Shown: positions 26,591 through 35,246 of the stretch, piece after piece
Layout of the letters: each line of letters opens with the position of its first letter
Numbering within the stretch: the stretch's first letter is position 1
Origin: Bacteroidota bacterium
GTDB lineage: Bacteria; Bacteroidota; Bacteroidia; Bacteroidales; Paludibacteraceae
Assembly: GCA_030706465.1 (NCBI GenBank)
Contig: JAUZOM010000012.1
Location: 1 to 40,354 of the forward strand
DNA: 40,354 nt
Reading direction: 5' to 3'
Notes under the pieces: generated by a model
What the model saw: only the letters and a program-made list of their open reading frames with translations
What the model was told of the DNA's origin: nothing
Database searches by the model: none
Made by a program: the position numbers and the translations under genes

Positions 26591-27697
26591 TTAATAAAAC
26601 AAAAGACATACCGGAGAACCAACTTCAATCTGTGTACCGGTAGCAGCAAGCCTGCCTGTCTTTGTATCGCGTTTAAAGATGACAATATTATCAGTTTGTT
26701 GATGTGCAACAAAAACATATTGACCATCAGGAGTAATTGCAAAATTACGTGGACCATCCCCACCTGTTGGGATTTGTTGGATAAACGTCAGTTTGCCATC
26801 ATTGCCAACCGAAAAACAAGTGATATCATTAGCTGTCCCACGATTGGTTGCATAAAGATATTTTCCATCCGGAGACAAGTGAATATCGGCAGCCCTGATA
26901 ACTACTTTATCATTTTTTATAATGGAAGTCTCCTGGATTAAACTCAATCTTCCGTTCTTCATTCCCAACACAGATACTGTACCATCAATTTCCTGCAACA
27001 GGTAAAGTTTTTTACCATCCTTTGAAAATACAGCATGGCGTGGACCGCTACCCGGCTTTACAGATAACGTGTCATAAGGAACCAGGACATTGGCTCTTGC
27101 GGTTGGATTATACTGATAAACGGTAACTTTATCTGTGCCCAGATCATTGGCTAATAAATACTTCTTATCGGGAGTCAATATCACCTGATGTACATGCGGT
27201 TCATTTTGCCGTTCGGAATTTATACTTTTACCCACATGCTGGATGACCTGCAAAACGTTTGTAAGTGAGCCATCAGCTCTTCGACCAAAAACGGAAAGAC
27301 TACCTCCTCCATAATTTGCAGTAAACACATGCTTTTCTGCTGACGTAATAAAACATGGACCATCACTTTTTGTTAAAGATGCATTTATAGAAGTCAGCTT
27401 TTCAGTTCTTTCATTGAAGGCAAATGCATTGGCAGCACTGCCTTTCGGACTTTCACTTACTGAATACACAAATTTTCTATCCGGTGTAATAGTCAGGAAA
27501 CTTGGGTTTAAGACACCTGTTCTTACTGATTTCCGGGTAGAAACACCTGTTTTCATATCAATGTCATACGAATAAATACCCTGGCTTTTACCGCTATCAG
27601 TATAAGTTCCAATTAATAAACGATAATTGCCTTTTTGAGCACAAACCGGAAATACAAGCAATGCAACAAAAAAATTAATAAATAGTGATCTCTTCAT
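26591..27697 (-). CDS. Exported lactonase-family seven-bladed beta-propeller (6-phosphogluconolactonase-like)
   Basis: The sequence matches the lactonase beta-propeller family (Pfam PF10282), whose E. coli member YbhE/Pgl hydrolyses 6-phosphogluconolactone. Hallmarks are LLIGTYTDSGKSQGIYSYDID near the N-terminus, NEPHVHQVILTPDKKYLLANDLGTDKV, GSGPRHAVFSKDGKKLYLL and GDGPRNFAITPDGQYVFVAHQ. Residues 1-20 (KRSLFINFFVALLVFPVCAQ) are a signal peptide, so the protein is exported. Its substrate is therefore unlikely to be the cytosolic pentose-phosphate lactone; a carbohydrate lactone or similar compound is a cautious guess. Length 368 aa. It is monocistronic, with a promoter match upstream and a shared terminator downstream. 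Confidence 0.85.
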   Translation of the reverse strand: MKRSLFINFFVALLVFPVCAQKGNYRLLIGTYTDSGKSQGIYSYDIDMKTGVSTRKSVRTGVLNPSFLTITPDRKFVYSVSESPKGSAANAFAFNERTEKLTSINASLTKSDGPCFITSAEKHVFTANYGGGSLSVFGRRADGSLTNVLQVIQHVGKSINSERQNEPHVHQVILTPDKKYLLANDLGTDKVTVYQYNPTARANVLVPYDTLSVKPGSGPRHAVFSKDGKKLYLLQEIDGTVSVLGMKNGRLSLIQETSIIKNDKVVIRAADIHLSPDGKYLYATNRGTANDITCFSVGNDGKLTFIQQIPTGGDGPRNFAITPDGQYVFVAHQQTDNIVIFKRDTKTGRLAATGTQIEVGSPVCLLFY

Positions 27698-27742
27698 ATC
27701 TGATTAATTATATAGCTTAATTTTGTTTTCTAATTAAAGTTT

Positions 27743-27774
27743 CAAAAGTACATATTTTTCCGGTATTATTTAAA
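27743..27774 (-). promoter_or_regulatory. Predicted promoter of the lactonase gene
   Basis: On the minus strand TTTA (27774-27771) is followed after 20 bases by TACTTTTG (27750-27743), an exact TAnnTTTG with a three-of-four match to the -33 TTTG. It lies about 46 bases upstream of the start codon. Confidence 0.5.
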
Positions 27775-27856
27775 TCAAAAAAAACAATATCAGAACAAAT
27801 AGCGTTATTTTGTATTATAAGTTTCTCAACACTTAAACAAATTAAACAGTCAGAAA

Positions 27857-28282
27857 ATGTCAGAAAAACATATTATACAAACCGAATGGAATGGGGGTAT
27901 GGCTTTCGAAGCCGATGTAAACGGCCATAAGGTCACTATGGATGCAACCATCGAAGCAGGCGGACACGATTCAGGTCCCAGTCCAAAAAAATTAATGCTG
28001 GTGGCCCTAAGTGGCTGTACGGGCATGGACGTAGTGTCTCTTCTAAAAAAAATGCGTGTAGACATTGAAAAATGTACCATAGAAGTACAGGGAGATGTAG
28101 CAGAAGAACATCCCAAAAGATATACAAAAATGCATGTTATCTATAAGTTTACAGGCAAGAACCTCCCCTTGGACAAACTTGAAAAAGCAGTAAAAATGTC
28201 GGAAGAAACATATTGTGGAGTTGAAGCTCTATATAAAATGGCAATTGAAGTAACTTCAGAAATAAAAATAATAGAATCTTAA
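27857..28282 (+). CDS. OsmC/Ohr-family peroxiredoxin-like protein
   Basis: OsmC and Ohr proteins reduce organic hydroperoxides through two cysteines in the cytoplasm. Here they are C54 in ALSGCTGMDVVSLL and C120 in MSEETYCGVEALY, both at the family positions. GGHDSGPSPKKLMLVAL, just before the first cysteine, is also typical. The length of 141 aa is normal and there is no signal peptide. The gene is divergent from the lactonase gene with a short shared promoter region. A downstream terminator was not found; 213 bases separate it from the next ORF boundary. Whether it acts on peroxides or belongs to the YhfA-like subgroup of unknown role cannot be told. Confidence 0.9.
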   Translation: MSEKHIIQTEWNGGMAFEADVNGHKVTMDATIEAGGHDSGPSPKKLMLVALSGCTGMDVVSLLKKMRVDIEKCTIEVQGDVAEEHPKRYTKMHVIYKFTGKNLPLDKLEKAVKMSEETYCGVEALYKMAIEVTSEIKIIES

Positions 28283-28456
28283 TTTGTAACTGTTTTGAAT
28301 TTATGATGAAAGTTGACATTCATTTAGATTAATTCCTTCTTCTTTCGTTTCAAAACCAATTGGCTGCACATCATCCGAATCTCAAATCACTATAATTGTG
28401 TATCGCAAGTCTATTATTTCTTTGCATCCTACTGGCTATAAATATTTTGTATAATC

Positions 28457-28495
28457 TTTTTATACTGAATACTGAAGAAATATTCAGTATAAAAA
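28457..28495. promoter_or_regulatory. 15-bp perfect inverted repeat upstream of the trehalose gene
   Basis: TTTTTATACTGAATA (28457-28471) and its exact complement TATTCAGTATAAAAA (28481-28495) flank a nine-base spacer. No U-tract follows on either strand, so it is unlikely to be a terminator. It lies 57 bases upstream of the chosen start of the trehalose synthase/phosphatase gene and abuts an earlier in-frame ATG. An operator or mRNA-leader hairpin is inferred. Confidence 0.55.
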
Positions 28496-28552
28496 ATGTA
28501 TTTATATCAGTCAGAAGTTAAAACACAGGATGCCAAAACAAATACAATCCCA

Positions 28553-30727
28553 ATGAAGCTAGTTATAATTTCAAACAGATTACCATTAAAAGCCAGCAAA
28601 TCGGATAATGGTAAATTTGAATTCTCGCGTAGTGAAGGAGGTCTGACGACAGGCCTCGATTCACTTGAGATGGCCATTGAAAAGCATTGGGTTGGATGGC
28701 CGGGTGCTTTTGCCGAGACAACTGACGAACAAGAAGAGATTACAAGGCACCTTGATCCTTTTAAATTTCATCCTGTTTTCCTAACTGCTGAACATATTCA
28801 AAATTATTATGAGGGTTACAGTAATAACACATTATGGCCTCTATGCCATTATTTTTATGCATTTGTAGAGTACGAAAACAAATACTGGGAAGCCTATAAA
28901 GAAGTCAATGAAATGTTTTGCCAGGCTGCTATCCCTTTTATAGAAACCGGTGACATTGTATGGGTGCAGGATTATCACCTTATGTTACTTCCACAATTGC
29001 TTCGAAATGCGATTCCCGGAATTAGTATCGGATATTTTCATCATATTCCGTTTCCTTCATACGAACTTTTTCGCGTTTTACCCGAAAGAGATGAACTACT
29101 AAAAGGTTTGCTGGGAGCCGATTTAATAGGATTTCACACATACGATTACATGAGACACTTTGTAAGTGCAGGTGAAAGGGTGCTGGATTTGCACTTCAAA
29201 CTTGATCAGGTTTCACTCGAAAACCGGATTGTATTCGTCGATGCATTTCCAATGGGCATTAATTACACACTCTACTATGAAACAGCCATACAGCCTCAGG
29301 TTCAACAAAAGGCACTTGAACTTAAAAAGAGTTTTGGTCCTCATAAACTGATACTATCGGTTGACAGACTGGATTACAGCAAAGGAATTATTCACAGGCT
29401 TAAAGGGTTTGCCCTTTTTCTTGAAAAACATCCGGAATACAAAGAGAAGGTTTCAATGGCTATGATTATAGTTCCTTCCAGGGATAATGTAGACCGATAT
29501 GCTGATTTAAAAACAAAAATTGACGAAATGATTGGACACATTAATGGCATGTATTCTACTATCAACTGGACTCCTGTTTACTATTTCTATCATAGCTATG
29601 ATTTTGAAGAATTGGTAGCCATGTATCACATTGCCGACATTGCCCTGATAACTCCCTTACGCGATGGCATGAATCTGGTGGCAAAAGAATATATTGCAAC
29701 CAAAAGAGACACTCCTGGAGTATTAATTCTAAGCGAAATGGCCGGTGCGGCTATTGAATTAACCGATGCGATTATAGTAAACCCAAATGATATCGAAGAA
29801 ATAGAACGTGCAATTCTGGAAGCACTCGAAATGCCAGAGACAGAACAATTGAGAAAAATAGCATTAATGCAAAAAATTGTTTCAAAACATACTGTAAGCA
29901 AATGGGCTAATGACTTTATAACTGAATTGCAGGTTATCAAACAAAAAAACGAAGATTTGAATACTGAGCGACTCGATGAAGCTACATTCCGGAAAATTCA
30001 GAAAGCATATCAATCTGCTGGCAAACGTTTATTCATTTTAGATTATGATGGTACTCTAGCTCCATTCAGAAGCCGCCCGGAAGATGCGGTTCCGACAAAA
30101 AAACTTTTGAATCTATTAGAAAAACTATCCAACAACAAAAAGAACAAAGTTGTGATCAGTAGTGGAAGAGATCAACTAACCCTTGAAAAATGGTTTAATA
30201 AATTACCAGTTACTCTTGCTGCAGAGCATGGTGCATCTTATAAAGAAGATGGCGTTTGGCATAAAAACCTTCCGATAAATCAACCCTGGGACGACGAGAT
30301 CATTTCAATTCTTCAATCATTTGTAGATAAAACCCCACGCTCTAAGATGGAAGCGAAAGACACAACATTGGTGTGGCATTACCGGAATGTTGACGGTTGG
30401 CTAGCATCATTACGCGAACAACAACTTTTGATTGCACTGATTGCCCCCTGTTCCAGGCTTAATTTACAAATCATGCGGGGAAATAAGGTTGTGGAGATAA
30501 AATCGCCATATCACACCAAAGGTTCCGAAGTCAAACGGATATTAAAGACAGGCAGTTTTGATTTTATTCTTGCTATGGGTGATGATACTACAGATGAAGA
30601 TACTTTCCGTGAACTGCCCAATGATGCATACACCATTAAAATAGGTGCCATCTCCGAAATAGCCCGTTACAATTTACGCAATCAAACAAGCGCAATTCCT
30701 TTCTTAACGAGATTGGATGAAGAATAG
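28553..30727 (+). CDS. Fused trehalose-6-phosphate synthase / trehalose-6-phosphate phosphatase
   Basis: The N-terminal GT20 domain (about residues 1-465) joins UDP-glucose or a similar donor to glucose-6-phosphate. It shows MKLVIISNRLPLKASK, SEGGLTTGLDSLE, WVQDYHLMLLPQLLR, GYFHHIPFPSYELFRVLP, LSVDRLDYSKGI and PLRDGMNLVAKEYIA. The C-terminal HAD phosphatase has LFILDYDGTLAPF (nucleophile D497, D499), VISSGRD and AMGDDTTDEDTF, so both activities appear intact and trehalose is the expected product. I start at 28553 because the domain begins at that methionine. An in-frame ATG at 28496 would add 19 residues that show no similarity to the family start. The gene converges on a GH15 hydrolase. Confidence 0.95.
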   Translation: MKLVIISNRLPLKASKSDNGKFEFSRSEGGLTTGLDSLEMAIEKHWVGWPGAFAETTDEQEEITRHLDPFKFHPVFLTAEHIQNYYEGYSNNTLWPLCHYFYAFVEYENKYWEAYKEVNEMFCQAAIPFIETGDIVWVQDYHLMLLPQLLRNAIPGISIGYFHHIPFPSYELFRVLPERDELLKGLLGADLIGFHTYDYMRHFVSAGERVLDLHFKLDQVSLENRIVFVDAFPMGINYTLYYETAIQPQVQQKALELKKSFGPHKLILSVDRLDYSKGIIHRLKGFALFLEKHPEYKEKVSMAMIIVPSRDNVDRYADLKTKIDEMIGHINGMYSTINWTPVYYFYHSYDFEELVAMYHIADIALITPLRDGMNLVAKEYIATKRDTPGVLILSEMAGAAIELTDAIIVNPNDIEEIERAILEALEMPETEQLRKIALMQKIVSKHTVSKWANDFITELQVIKQKNEDLNTERLDEATFRKIQKAYQSAGKRLFILDYDGTLAPFRSRPEDAVPTKKLLNLLEKLSNNKKNKVVISSGRDQLTLEKWFNKLPVTLAAEHGASYKEDGVWHKNLPINQPWDDEIISILQSFVDKTPRSKMEAKDTTLVWHYRNVDGWLASLREQQLLIALIAPCSRLNLQIMRGNKVVEIKSPYHTKGSEVKRILKTGSFDFILAMGDDTTDEDTFRELPNDAYTIKIGAISEIARYNLRNQTSAIPFLTRLDEE

Positions 30728-30806
30728 ATTCAACTGTTCCACTTCAACTATTCCAATCAATAAAATGTCTTTTGATGAATGGATAAGATAAAAAACCATT
30801 AAAAGC

Positions 30807-30845
30807 AAAGAGGACTTTCGGTGCACCGGAAGTCCTCTTTTTAAT
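30807..30845. terminator. Bidirectional terminator between the trehalose and GH15 genes
   Basis: AAAGAGGACTT and AAGTCCTCTTT form the outer stem, with CGGTG/CACCG inside. T-runs follow on the plus strand (TTTTTAATTT), and a weaker one on the minus strand. It lies between convergent genes. Confidence 0.85.
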
Positions 30846-30854
30846 TTGGAGTAA

Positions 30855-32651
30855 TCAGGGTTTTATAAACCGTGACAAATCTTCCGAATCAGTAAAAAGA
30901 CGTGCTGTATTTATCAATGCCAAATGAGAATAGGCTTGGGGAAAATTACCCAACTGAGTCTTTGTTTCAAAATCAAGATCCTCACTAAACAATCCGAGGT
31001 TATTGGAATAGCTGATCATTTGATCGAACATAACCCGTGCTTCTTCCTGACGGTCAATTACAAATAAAGCACGAATCATCCAAAAGGTACAAATGGTAAA
31101 AGCGGATGTAGGGACACCAAAATCGTCTGTATTGTTGTAACGAAACATCAAACCCTTATATCTCAACGAGCGATATACCGCTTCTACAGTTTTTCGGTAC
31201 CGTTCATCTTCGGGCCTTATAAAACCATAAGCCTCCATCAATAACAACGAAGAATCCAATTCCAGATTCTCATAAGTCTGTGAAAAACTTTGAATTTCTT
31301 CTTTCCAGCCTTTAGTTAGTACATCCTCTTTTATTAATTCAGCTGTTTTAAGCCACTGTTGTGCCAAATCATCTTTATAAAGCAACTTAGCAATACCAAT
31401 TGCCCTATCCATGGCCACCCAACACATTATCTTTGAAAATACAAAATGCTTTTCATCGCCCCGAATTTCCCAGATACTTTTATCCGCTTTTTCCCAATCA
31501 TCCATCACTGTTTTGACCATGTTTTTTACCACTTCAAACATATCTTCTATCTCATCCAATGTCCCCGGAAAATAACGGTAATATTGATAAATGACATCCA
31601 TTAGATAGCCAAACGAATCGTTCTGTTTTTGATGATAAGCATCATTTCCAATCCGTACAGGCTTAGAATTTTTATAGCCACTTAGATGTGGTAATTCTTC
31701 CTCTGTTAGTATTCGTTCTCCACGAATACCATACATAATCTGAAAAGTATCAGATTTTCTTTTAAGAATATTTTTAATGAATGTCATAAACCGTTTTGCG
31801 GTTCCCTGATGGCCAACAAGCAATAAAGTTTCAATGGACATGGAAGCATCCCGTAACCAACAAAAACGATAATCCCAATTTCTGGACTCACCTATTGACT
31901 CCGGCATACTGGTAGTCAGGGCTGCTAATACAGCTCCGGAACGCTGATATGACATCAACTTCAGTACCAATATGCTTCTTTCAATTATATCATTGTAGAC
32001 TGTGTATTTTTTTGACCTATTCGACCAGTTCATCCAGTAAACCCGGGTTCGTTGAAATTCCAGTTCCGCCCGATTCTGATCTATCCTGATGAGTTTCTCA
32101 TTATTTGACAACAATAAAAATTCATCATGTATTAATACAAATTCCTCGCCTTTTAATATTTTTTCAAAATCCAGTCCCGAATACAGGTAGATAGTATCTA
32201 TTTGGTTTTGAACAGAGAAGGTTTTCACATATTTTGGTTCTATCCGGTTAATCACTTCGTCACGGGCATAATTCAATGCCGGACGGTAGACTATCCGAAA
32301 GCGTGGATTACCGCGTTTTAATCTGATGAGCCGGTAAATTTCAGGAGGCTGGAAATATGAATTTTGTTGGTCAATACGGTATAATGGCATAAAATCTATT
32401 ACCTCAAAACTTCCTTCTATGGAGGAATAAGACGTCGATAATATATTAGTATGCTCTATATATTTTTGTGAAACAGAATAATGATCATCTACCACAAATG
32501 AAAAACATCCGCCGATATTCTTATCTAATATTTGGGCAAATATGGAAGGTGAATCAAAATCCGGAAAACAAAACCAATCTATGCTACCCCTGTCAGATAT
32601 CAGAGCAGCTGAGCGGCAATTTCCTATTACTCCGTAATTGAAATGATCCAT
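30855..32651 (-). CDS. Glycoside hydrolase family 15 protein (glucoamylase or trehalase type)
   Basis: The N-terminus MDHFNYGVIGNCRSAALIS and SIDWFCFPDFDSPSIFA is the GH15 N-terminal beta-sandwich found in cytosolic bacterial members. The alpha/alpha barrel follows with SRNWDYRFCWLRDASMS. The likely general acid is E395 in SIWEIRGDEKHF, and the likely base is E557 or E561 in LFSEDLDFETKTQLGNFPQAY. GNFPQAYSH is a family signature. There is no signal peptide; 598 aa. Relatives include glucoamylases, glucodextranases and the phosphate-dependent trehalases of mycobacteria. Facing the trehalose-synthesis gene across a shared terminator makes an intracellular trehalase plausible, but this is inference. 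Confidence 0.9.
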   Translation of the reverse strand: MDHFNYGVIGNCRSAALISDRGSIDWFCFPDFDSPSIFAQILDKNIGGCFSFVVDDHYSVSQKYIEHTNILSTSYSSIEGSFEVIDFMPLYRIDQQNSYFQPPEIYRLIRLKRGNPRFRIVYRPALNYARDEVINRIEPKYVKTFSVQNQIDTIYLYSGLDFEKILKGEEFVLIHDEFLLLSNNEKLIRIDQNRAELEFQRTRVYWMNWSNRSKKYTVYNDIIERSILVLKLMSYQRSGAVLAALTTSMPESIGESRNWDYRFCWLRDASMSIETLLLVGHQGTAKRFMTFIKNILKRKSDTFQIMYGIRGERILTEEELPHLSGYKNSKPVRIGNDAYHQKQNDSFGYLMDVIYQYYRYFPGTLDEIEDMFEVVKNMVKTVMDDWEKADKSIWEIRGDEKHFVFSKIMCWVAMDRAIGIAKLLYKDDLAQQWLKTAELIKEDVLTKGWKEEIQSFSQTYENLELDSSLLLMEAYGFIRPEDERYRKTVEAVYRSLRYKGLMFRYNNTDDFGVPTSAFTICTFWMIRALFVIDRQEEARVMFDQMISYSNNLGLFSEDLDFETKTQLGNFPQAYSHLALINTARLFTDSEDLSRFIKP

Positions 32652-32697
32652 AATGTTGAATTCTTAAATTAAATTCTATATTTTATTTATTCAAACA

Positions 32698-32705
32698 CAA
32701 AGCTA
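32698..32705 (-). promoter_or_regulatory. Predicted -7 promoter box of the GH15 gene
   Basis: TAGCTTTG on the minus strand fits TAnnTTTG exactly, 46 bases upstream of the start codon. No TTTG is seen at the expected upstream position. Confidence 0.4.
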
Positions 32706-32753
32706 ATCAAATTCAATATATAATGAAGTTTTTAGGACCAATTTATAACAAAC

Positions 32754-33686
32754 CTACTTTTTCATCCGCGAGCTTAACTCTTTGTATACTTTCTCATACG
32801 TAGGTGTAGCAATTCCGTGTTTCTTTCCAAGATCTATAACAATACCGGTCAGTGTTTTCAATTCGGTATTTCTTCCGGCCTGGAAATCACTGTGCATGGA
32901 GGAAGTTGTTTCAAAAGGCAGGTTTTCGAGTTGATGAATCGTTTTATCGATAACAGACCGGTCTATTTCGGCTCCCTCTGCATTGGCTACCAGAAGTAAT
33001 TCTTCCAATAAATTGACTAAGGTCGTCTTGCGAACTTTATCAGTCAGTAAAGCGCCAAAACTCACATCAAAATACGAAGTGAGGGAAGCTGTGGAAGAAA
33101 TAAAGAAGAATTTTTTCCAGATGACCGACAAGATCTTTTCGGAAAAGGTAGCTTCGATTCCGGCATCTTTCATTACTTTCTCCATATACAACAAACGATC
33201 ATTCGTCTGATTATCGTACCCAAAGAAAAGGCTGTGCACATTTCCCGAACTTTCAACCACACCAGGCTCATTCAATCGTCCTACAATATAAGCGCACCCC
33301 TGCCATACTTCAATTTCGGGAAGCAATGCACGAATCCGGGTGGAAATATCGGCCCCATTAAGCAATGGAAGAATTACTGTTGTGGAACCTACACAAGGCT
33401 TTATCTGCGCAATGGTGGCATCTAAATCATAGCTTTTGGTAGTTACAATTACATAATCAGCAATTCCGATCTCCGATACATCATCAGTTGCCAAGGTTGG
33501 TCGGGCTACAAATGAACCAGTTTCAGTTATCAACGTTAAGCCATTTTGCTGAACTTGCTTTAAATGCTCACCACGGGCTACAAAATAAATCTCCAACTCC
33601 GGATCTTCCGCATAACGTTTTGCCAATAATCCGCCATAATACCCTCCTACTCCTCCGAGTCCGACGATCACAATCTTTGTATTCAT
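32754..33686 (-). CDS. panE: 2-dehydropantoate 2-reductase (ketopantoate reductase)
   Basis: This enzyme reduces ketopantoate to pantoate with NADPH in pantothenate and coenzyme A synthesis. The NADP-binding loop is VGLGGVGGYYGGLLA near residues 8-22. The central KSYDLDATI and LPLLNGADI segments and the lysine of VIWKKFFFIS are family positions. The C-terminal SMHSDFQAGRNTELKTLTG carries the substrate-binding Ser/Asp and the catalytic Glu. Length 310 aa, no signal peptide. ApbA/PanE-like proteins include some reductases of other 2-oxo acids, so the exact substrate is likely but not certain. No other pantothenate gene is in the window. It has its own predicted promoter. Confidence 0.9.
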   Translation of the reverse strand: MNTKIVIVGLGGVGGYYGGLLAKRYAEDPELEIYFVARGEHLKQVQQNGLTLITETGSFVARPTLATDDVSEIGIADYVIVTTKSYDLDATIAQIKPCVGSTTVILPLLNGADISTRIRALLPEIEVWQGCAYIVGRLNEPGVVESSGNVHSLFFGYDNQTNDRLLYMEKVMKDAGIEATFSEKILSVIWKKFFFISSTASLTSYFDVSFGALLTDKVRKTTLVNLLEELLLVANAEGAEIDRSVIDKTIHQLENLPFETTSSMHSDFQAGRNTELKTLTGIVIDLGKKHGIATPTYEKVYKELSSRMKK

Positions 33687-33713
33687 ATCATTTTATCCTT
33701 AAAAAACTGACTG

Positions 33714-33747
33714 CAAAGTTAACGAATTTGTAGAAAATAACCTCAAA
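33714..33747 (-). promoter_or_regulatory. Predicted promoter of panE
   Basis: On the minus strand TTTG (33747-33744) and TAACTTTG (33721-33714) are separated by 22 bases, slightly longer than the usual 19-21. The -7 box is an exact consensus match and lies about 28 bases upstream of the start codon. Confidence 0.5.
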
Positions 33748-33810
33748 GAGTTTGCAGAACCTTTGGAGGTTTTTACTTTTAACCGACAATATTAACCGGA
33801 CTGCGACACA

Positions 33811-33847
33811 AAAAAGGACTCACCCTTCGTAAAGGAAGTCCATTTTC
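33811..33847 (-). terminator. Terminator of the SGSG-repeat lipoprotein gene
   Basis: GGACT and AGTCC close a stem with inner pairs CTT/AAG. On the minus strand it is followed by CCTTTTTTGTG. It lies about 80 bases downstream of the stop codon. Confidence 0.6.
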
Positions 33848-33925
33848 TATATCAATCCTGAGTGTAAACCAAAGCCTTACTCCCATTGACCTCTTAAGAA
33901 TTTATTTATCCTTGTTCGCTTAAGC

Positions 33926-34657
33926 CTATTGGTGTTTAACATGGCCGCTTCCTGATACATTCGATTTGACACTCGGATTACCGGAGTATATAATATCACC
34001 CGAACCCGATACGGAGGCTTCAAGCTTATTCTCAATCATTACATGCATATTTCCACTCCCGGAAATGGCACAATTCCCGTTTTTTGCTTTCAGTTGAGAA
34101 AACAAAAGGTTCCCACTTCCGGATATTTTGACATATAAGTTCTGTACCGATCCGCTGGCAGCTATATTTCCGCTTCCGGAGATTTTCACATCAAGTTTAT
34201 TCAATTTGCAATCCCCGTCAAATTCTACATTCCCGCTTCCGGAAAGGACTAATGACTGCATATCGGTAAAAGCCGAACGAACTTTTATATTGCCGCTTCC
34301 GGAAAGTTTGAGTGAGTAGAGAGGATCGGGCATAGTAATAATTACTTTTGCTTTTGAATTACTTAAGTTAACTGAAAATGGTTGCCTTTTTATAATCAGA
34401 CGGTTGTCCACAACCTCAACCTTCAAATACTGAAGGAGATTTTTATAATCTGAAACATTTACACTAAAAGCATTTCCCTTTACAATTTCTACATTTGCAG
34501 CTGTTTGTAATTCAATGGAAGTAAAATTCTTTACATTTCTGGTCTCCGTAGCAAGACTTCCTTTACCTGAAATTCCATTCCATTCGGAGAAACAGGAAAT
34601 ACAAAAGCATAACAGGACTGCAATAAGTGCTGGTAGTAATAATCTTTTTGTTTTCAT
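33926..34657 (-). CDS. DUF2807 / head-GIN-domain lipoprotein with seven SGSG repeats
   Basis: The N-terminus is a lipoprotein signal (LLLPALIAVLLCFCISC) with a candidate lipobox cysteine at about residue 21. The mature protein opens with the head-GIN pattern NVKNFTSIELQTAANVEIVKG. After that, SGSG recurs seven times at intervals of about 17-25 residues (LSGSGNIKV, LSGSGNVEF, ISGSGNIAA and so on), each likely one coil of a right-handed parallel beta-helix. The family (DUF2807, putative autotransporter adhesin) is abundant in Bacteroidetes and has no settled function; a surface or periplasmic role is expected. Length 243 aa. It is a solo gene with its own terminator. Confidence 0.9.
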   Translation of the reverse strand: MKTKRLLLPALIAVLLCFCISCFSEWNGISGKGSLATETRNVKNFTSIELQTAANVEIVKGNAFSVNVSDYKNLLQYLKVEVVDNRLIIKRQPFSVNLSNSKAKVIITMPDPLYSLKLSGSGNIKVRSAFTDMQSLVLSGSGNVEFDGDCKLNKLDVKISGSGNIAASGSVQNLYVKISGSGNLLFSQLKAKNGNCAISGSGNMHVMIENKLEASVSGSGDIIYSGNPSVKSNVSGSGHVKHQ

Positions 34658-34830
34658 AAGATTGTCTTTTAAGTATAAATTATAGTTGTCTTTAATGTTA
34701 TTCTAAATGTGGTTGATTGATTGGTAGCATTCTGGTTGTTCAACAACCTCAAACAGATAATCAACACATTTGAGAGCTTTTTGTTGAATTCTTAGGCCAA
34801 TAGGAACCTTATTTTTAAATCCCCTATTTA

Positions 34831-34874
34831 ACAGGCAATCAAGTATCGCTTCTTTAGGATACTTGATTGTCTGT
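34831..34874. terminator. 17-bp hairpin after the orphan secreted-domain gene
   Basis: ACAGGCAATCAAGTATC pairs with GATACTTGATTGTCTGT with one G-T wobble, around a ten-base loop. It starts nine bases beyond the stop of the minus-strand gene 34884-35246. There is no clear U-tract on the minus strand, so termination is likely but not canonical. Confidence 0.5.
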
Positions 34875-34883
34875 CTTTGTAAT

Positions 34884-35246
34884 TTATCTTTTTGCTGTTT
34901 TATCTGTGGTCAGCACTACCGGAAAAACTTCTCCGGATTGTTTGATTACCCCAACGAAGTTGTATTCTTTATTCAGTGTTCCAAGATATTCTATTCCGGC
35001 ATTTGAAATGTCAAGCGTTAAAATAGAATCTGCAAAATTCGTATACGTTACAGGAATCCGATGTGATTTTTGATCCGGACTATCCATGCTTGCTCTCAAT
35101 CCGGTTTTGGATTTCGAGATATTAAATACAACCCGTAGCTTTTTACCATGGAGATTTAGATCACCGTACCATTTTCCTGAAATGTCTTGACCAAACATAG
35201 ATAATGATGTCAAGACGACTGCTAAAATCATAATTGCTTTTTTCAT
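34884..35246 (-). CDS. Small exported protein resembling the N-terminal accessory domain of Bacteroidetes alpha/beta hydrolases
   Basis: A signal peptide (MKKAIMILAVVLTSLSMFGQ) is followed by about 100 residues: DISGKWYGDLNLHGKKLRVV, then FNISKSKTGLRASMDSPDQK, IPVTYTNFADSILTLDISNA and YLGTLNKEYNFVGVIKQSGE. This pattern looks like the beta-rich domain that, from memory, precedes secreted alpha/beta hydrolases of the S9 type in this phylum. Here it stands alone at 120 aa, with no hydrolase reading frame in the 226 bases after its stop. It could be a lone binding domain or the survivor of a truncated gene. The function is unknown. The normal start and downstream hairpin favour a complete gene. 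Confidence 0.75.
   Translation of the reverse strand: MKKAIMILAVVLTSLSMFGQDISGKWYGDLNLHGKKLRVVFNISKSKTGLRASMDSPDQKSHRIPVTYTNFADSILTLDISNAGIEYLGTLNKEYNFVGVIKQSGEVFPVVLTTDKTAKR

Noticed and set aside
28496-28552. Upstream ATG of the trehalose gene
   Set aside because: The 19 added residues have no family similarity, and the ATG touches a perfect palindrome that would hide the ribosome site.
34128-34319. Plus-strand frame with periodic LPLPE peptides
   Set aside because: The periodicity is the antisense image of the SGSG repeats of the lipoprotein gene.
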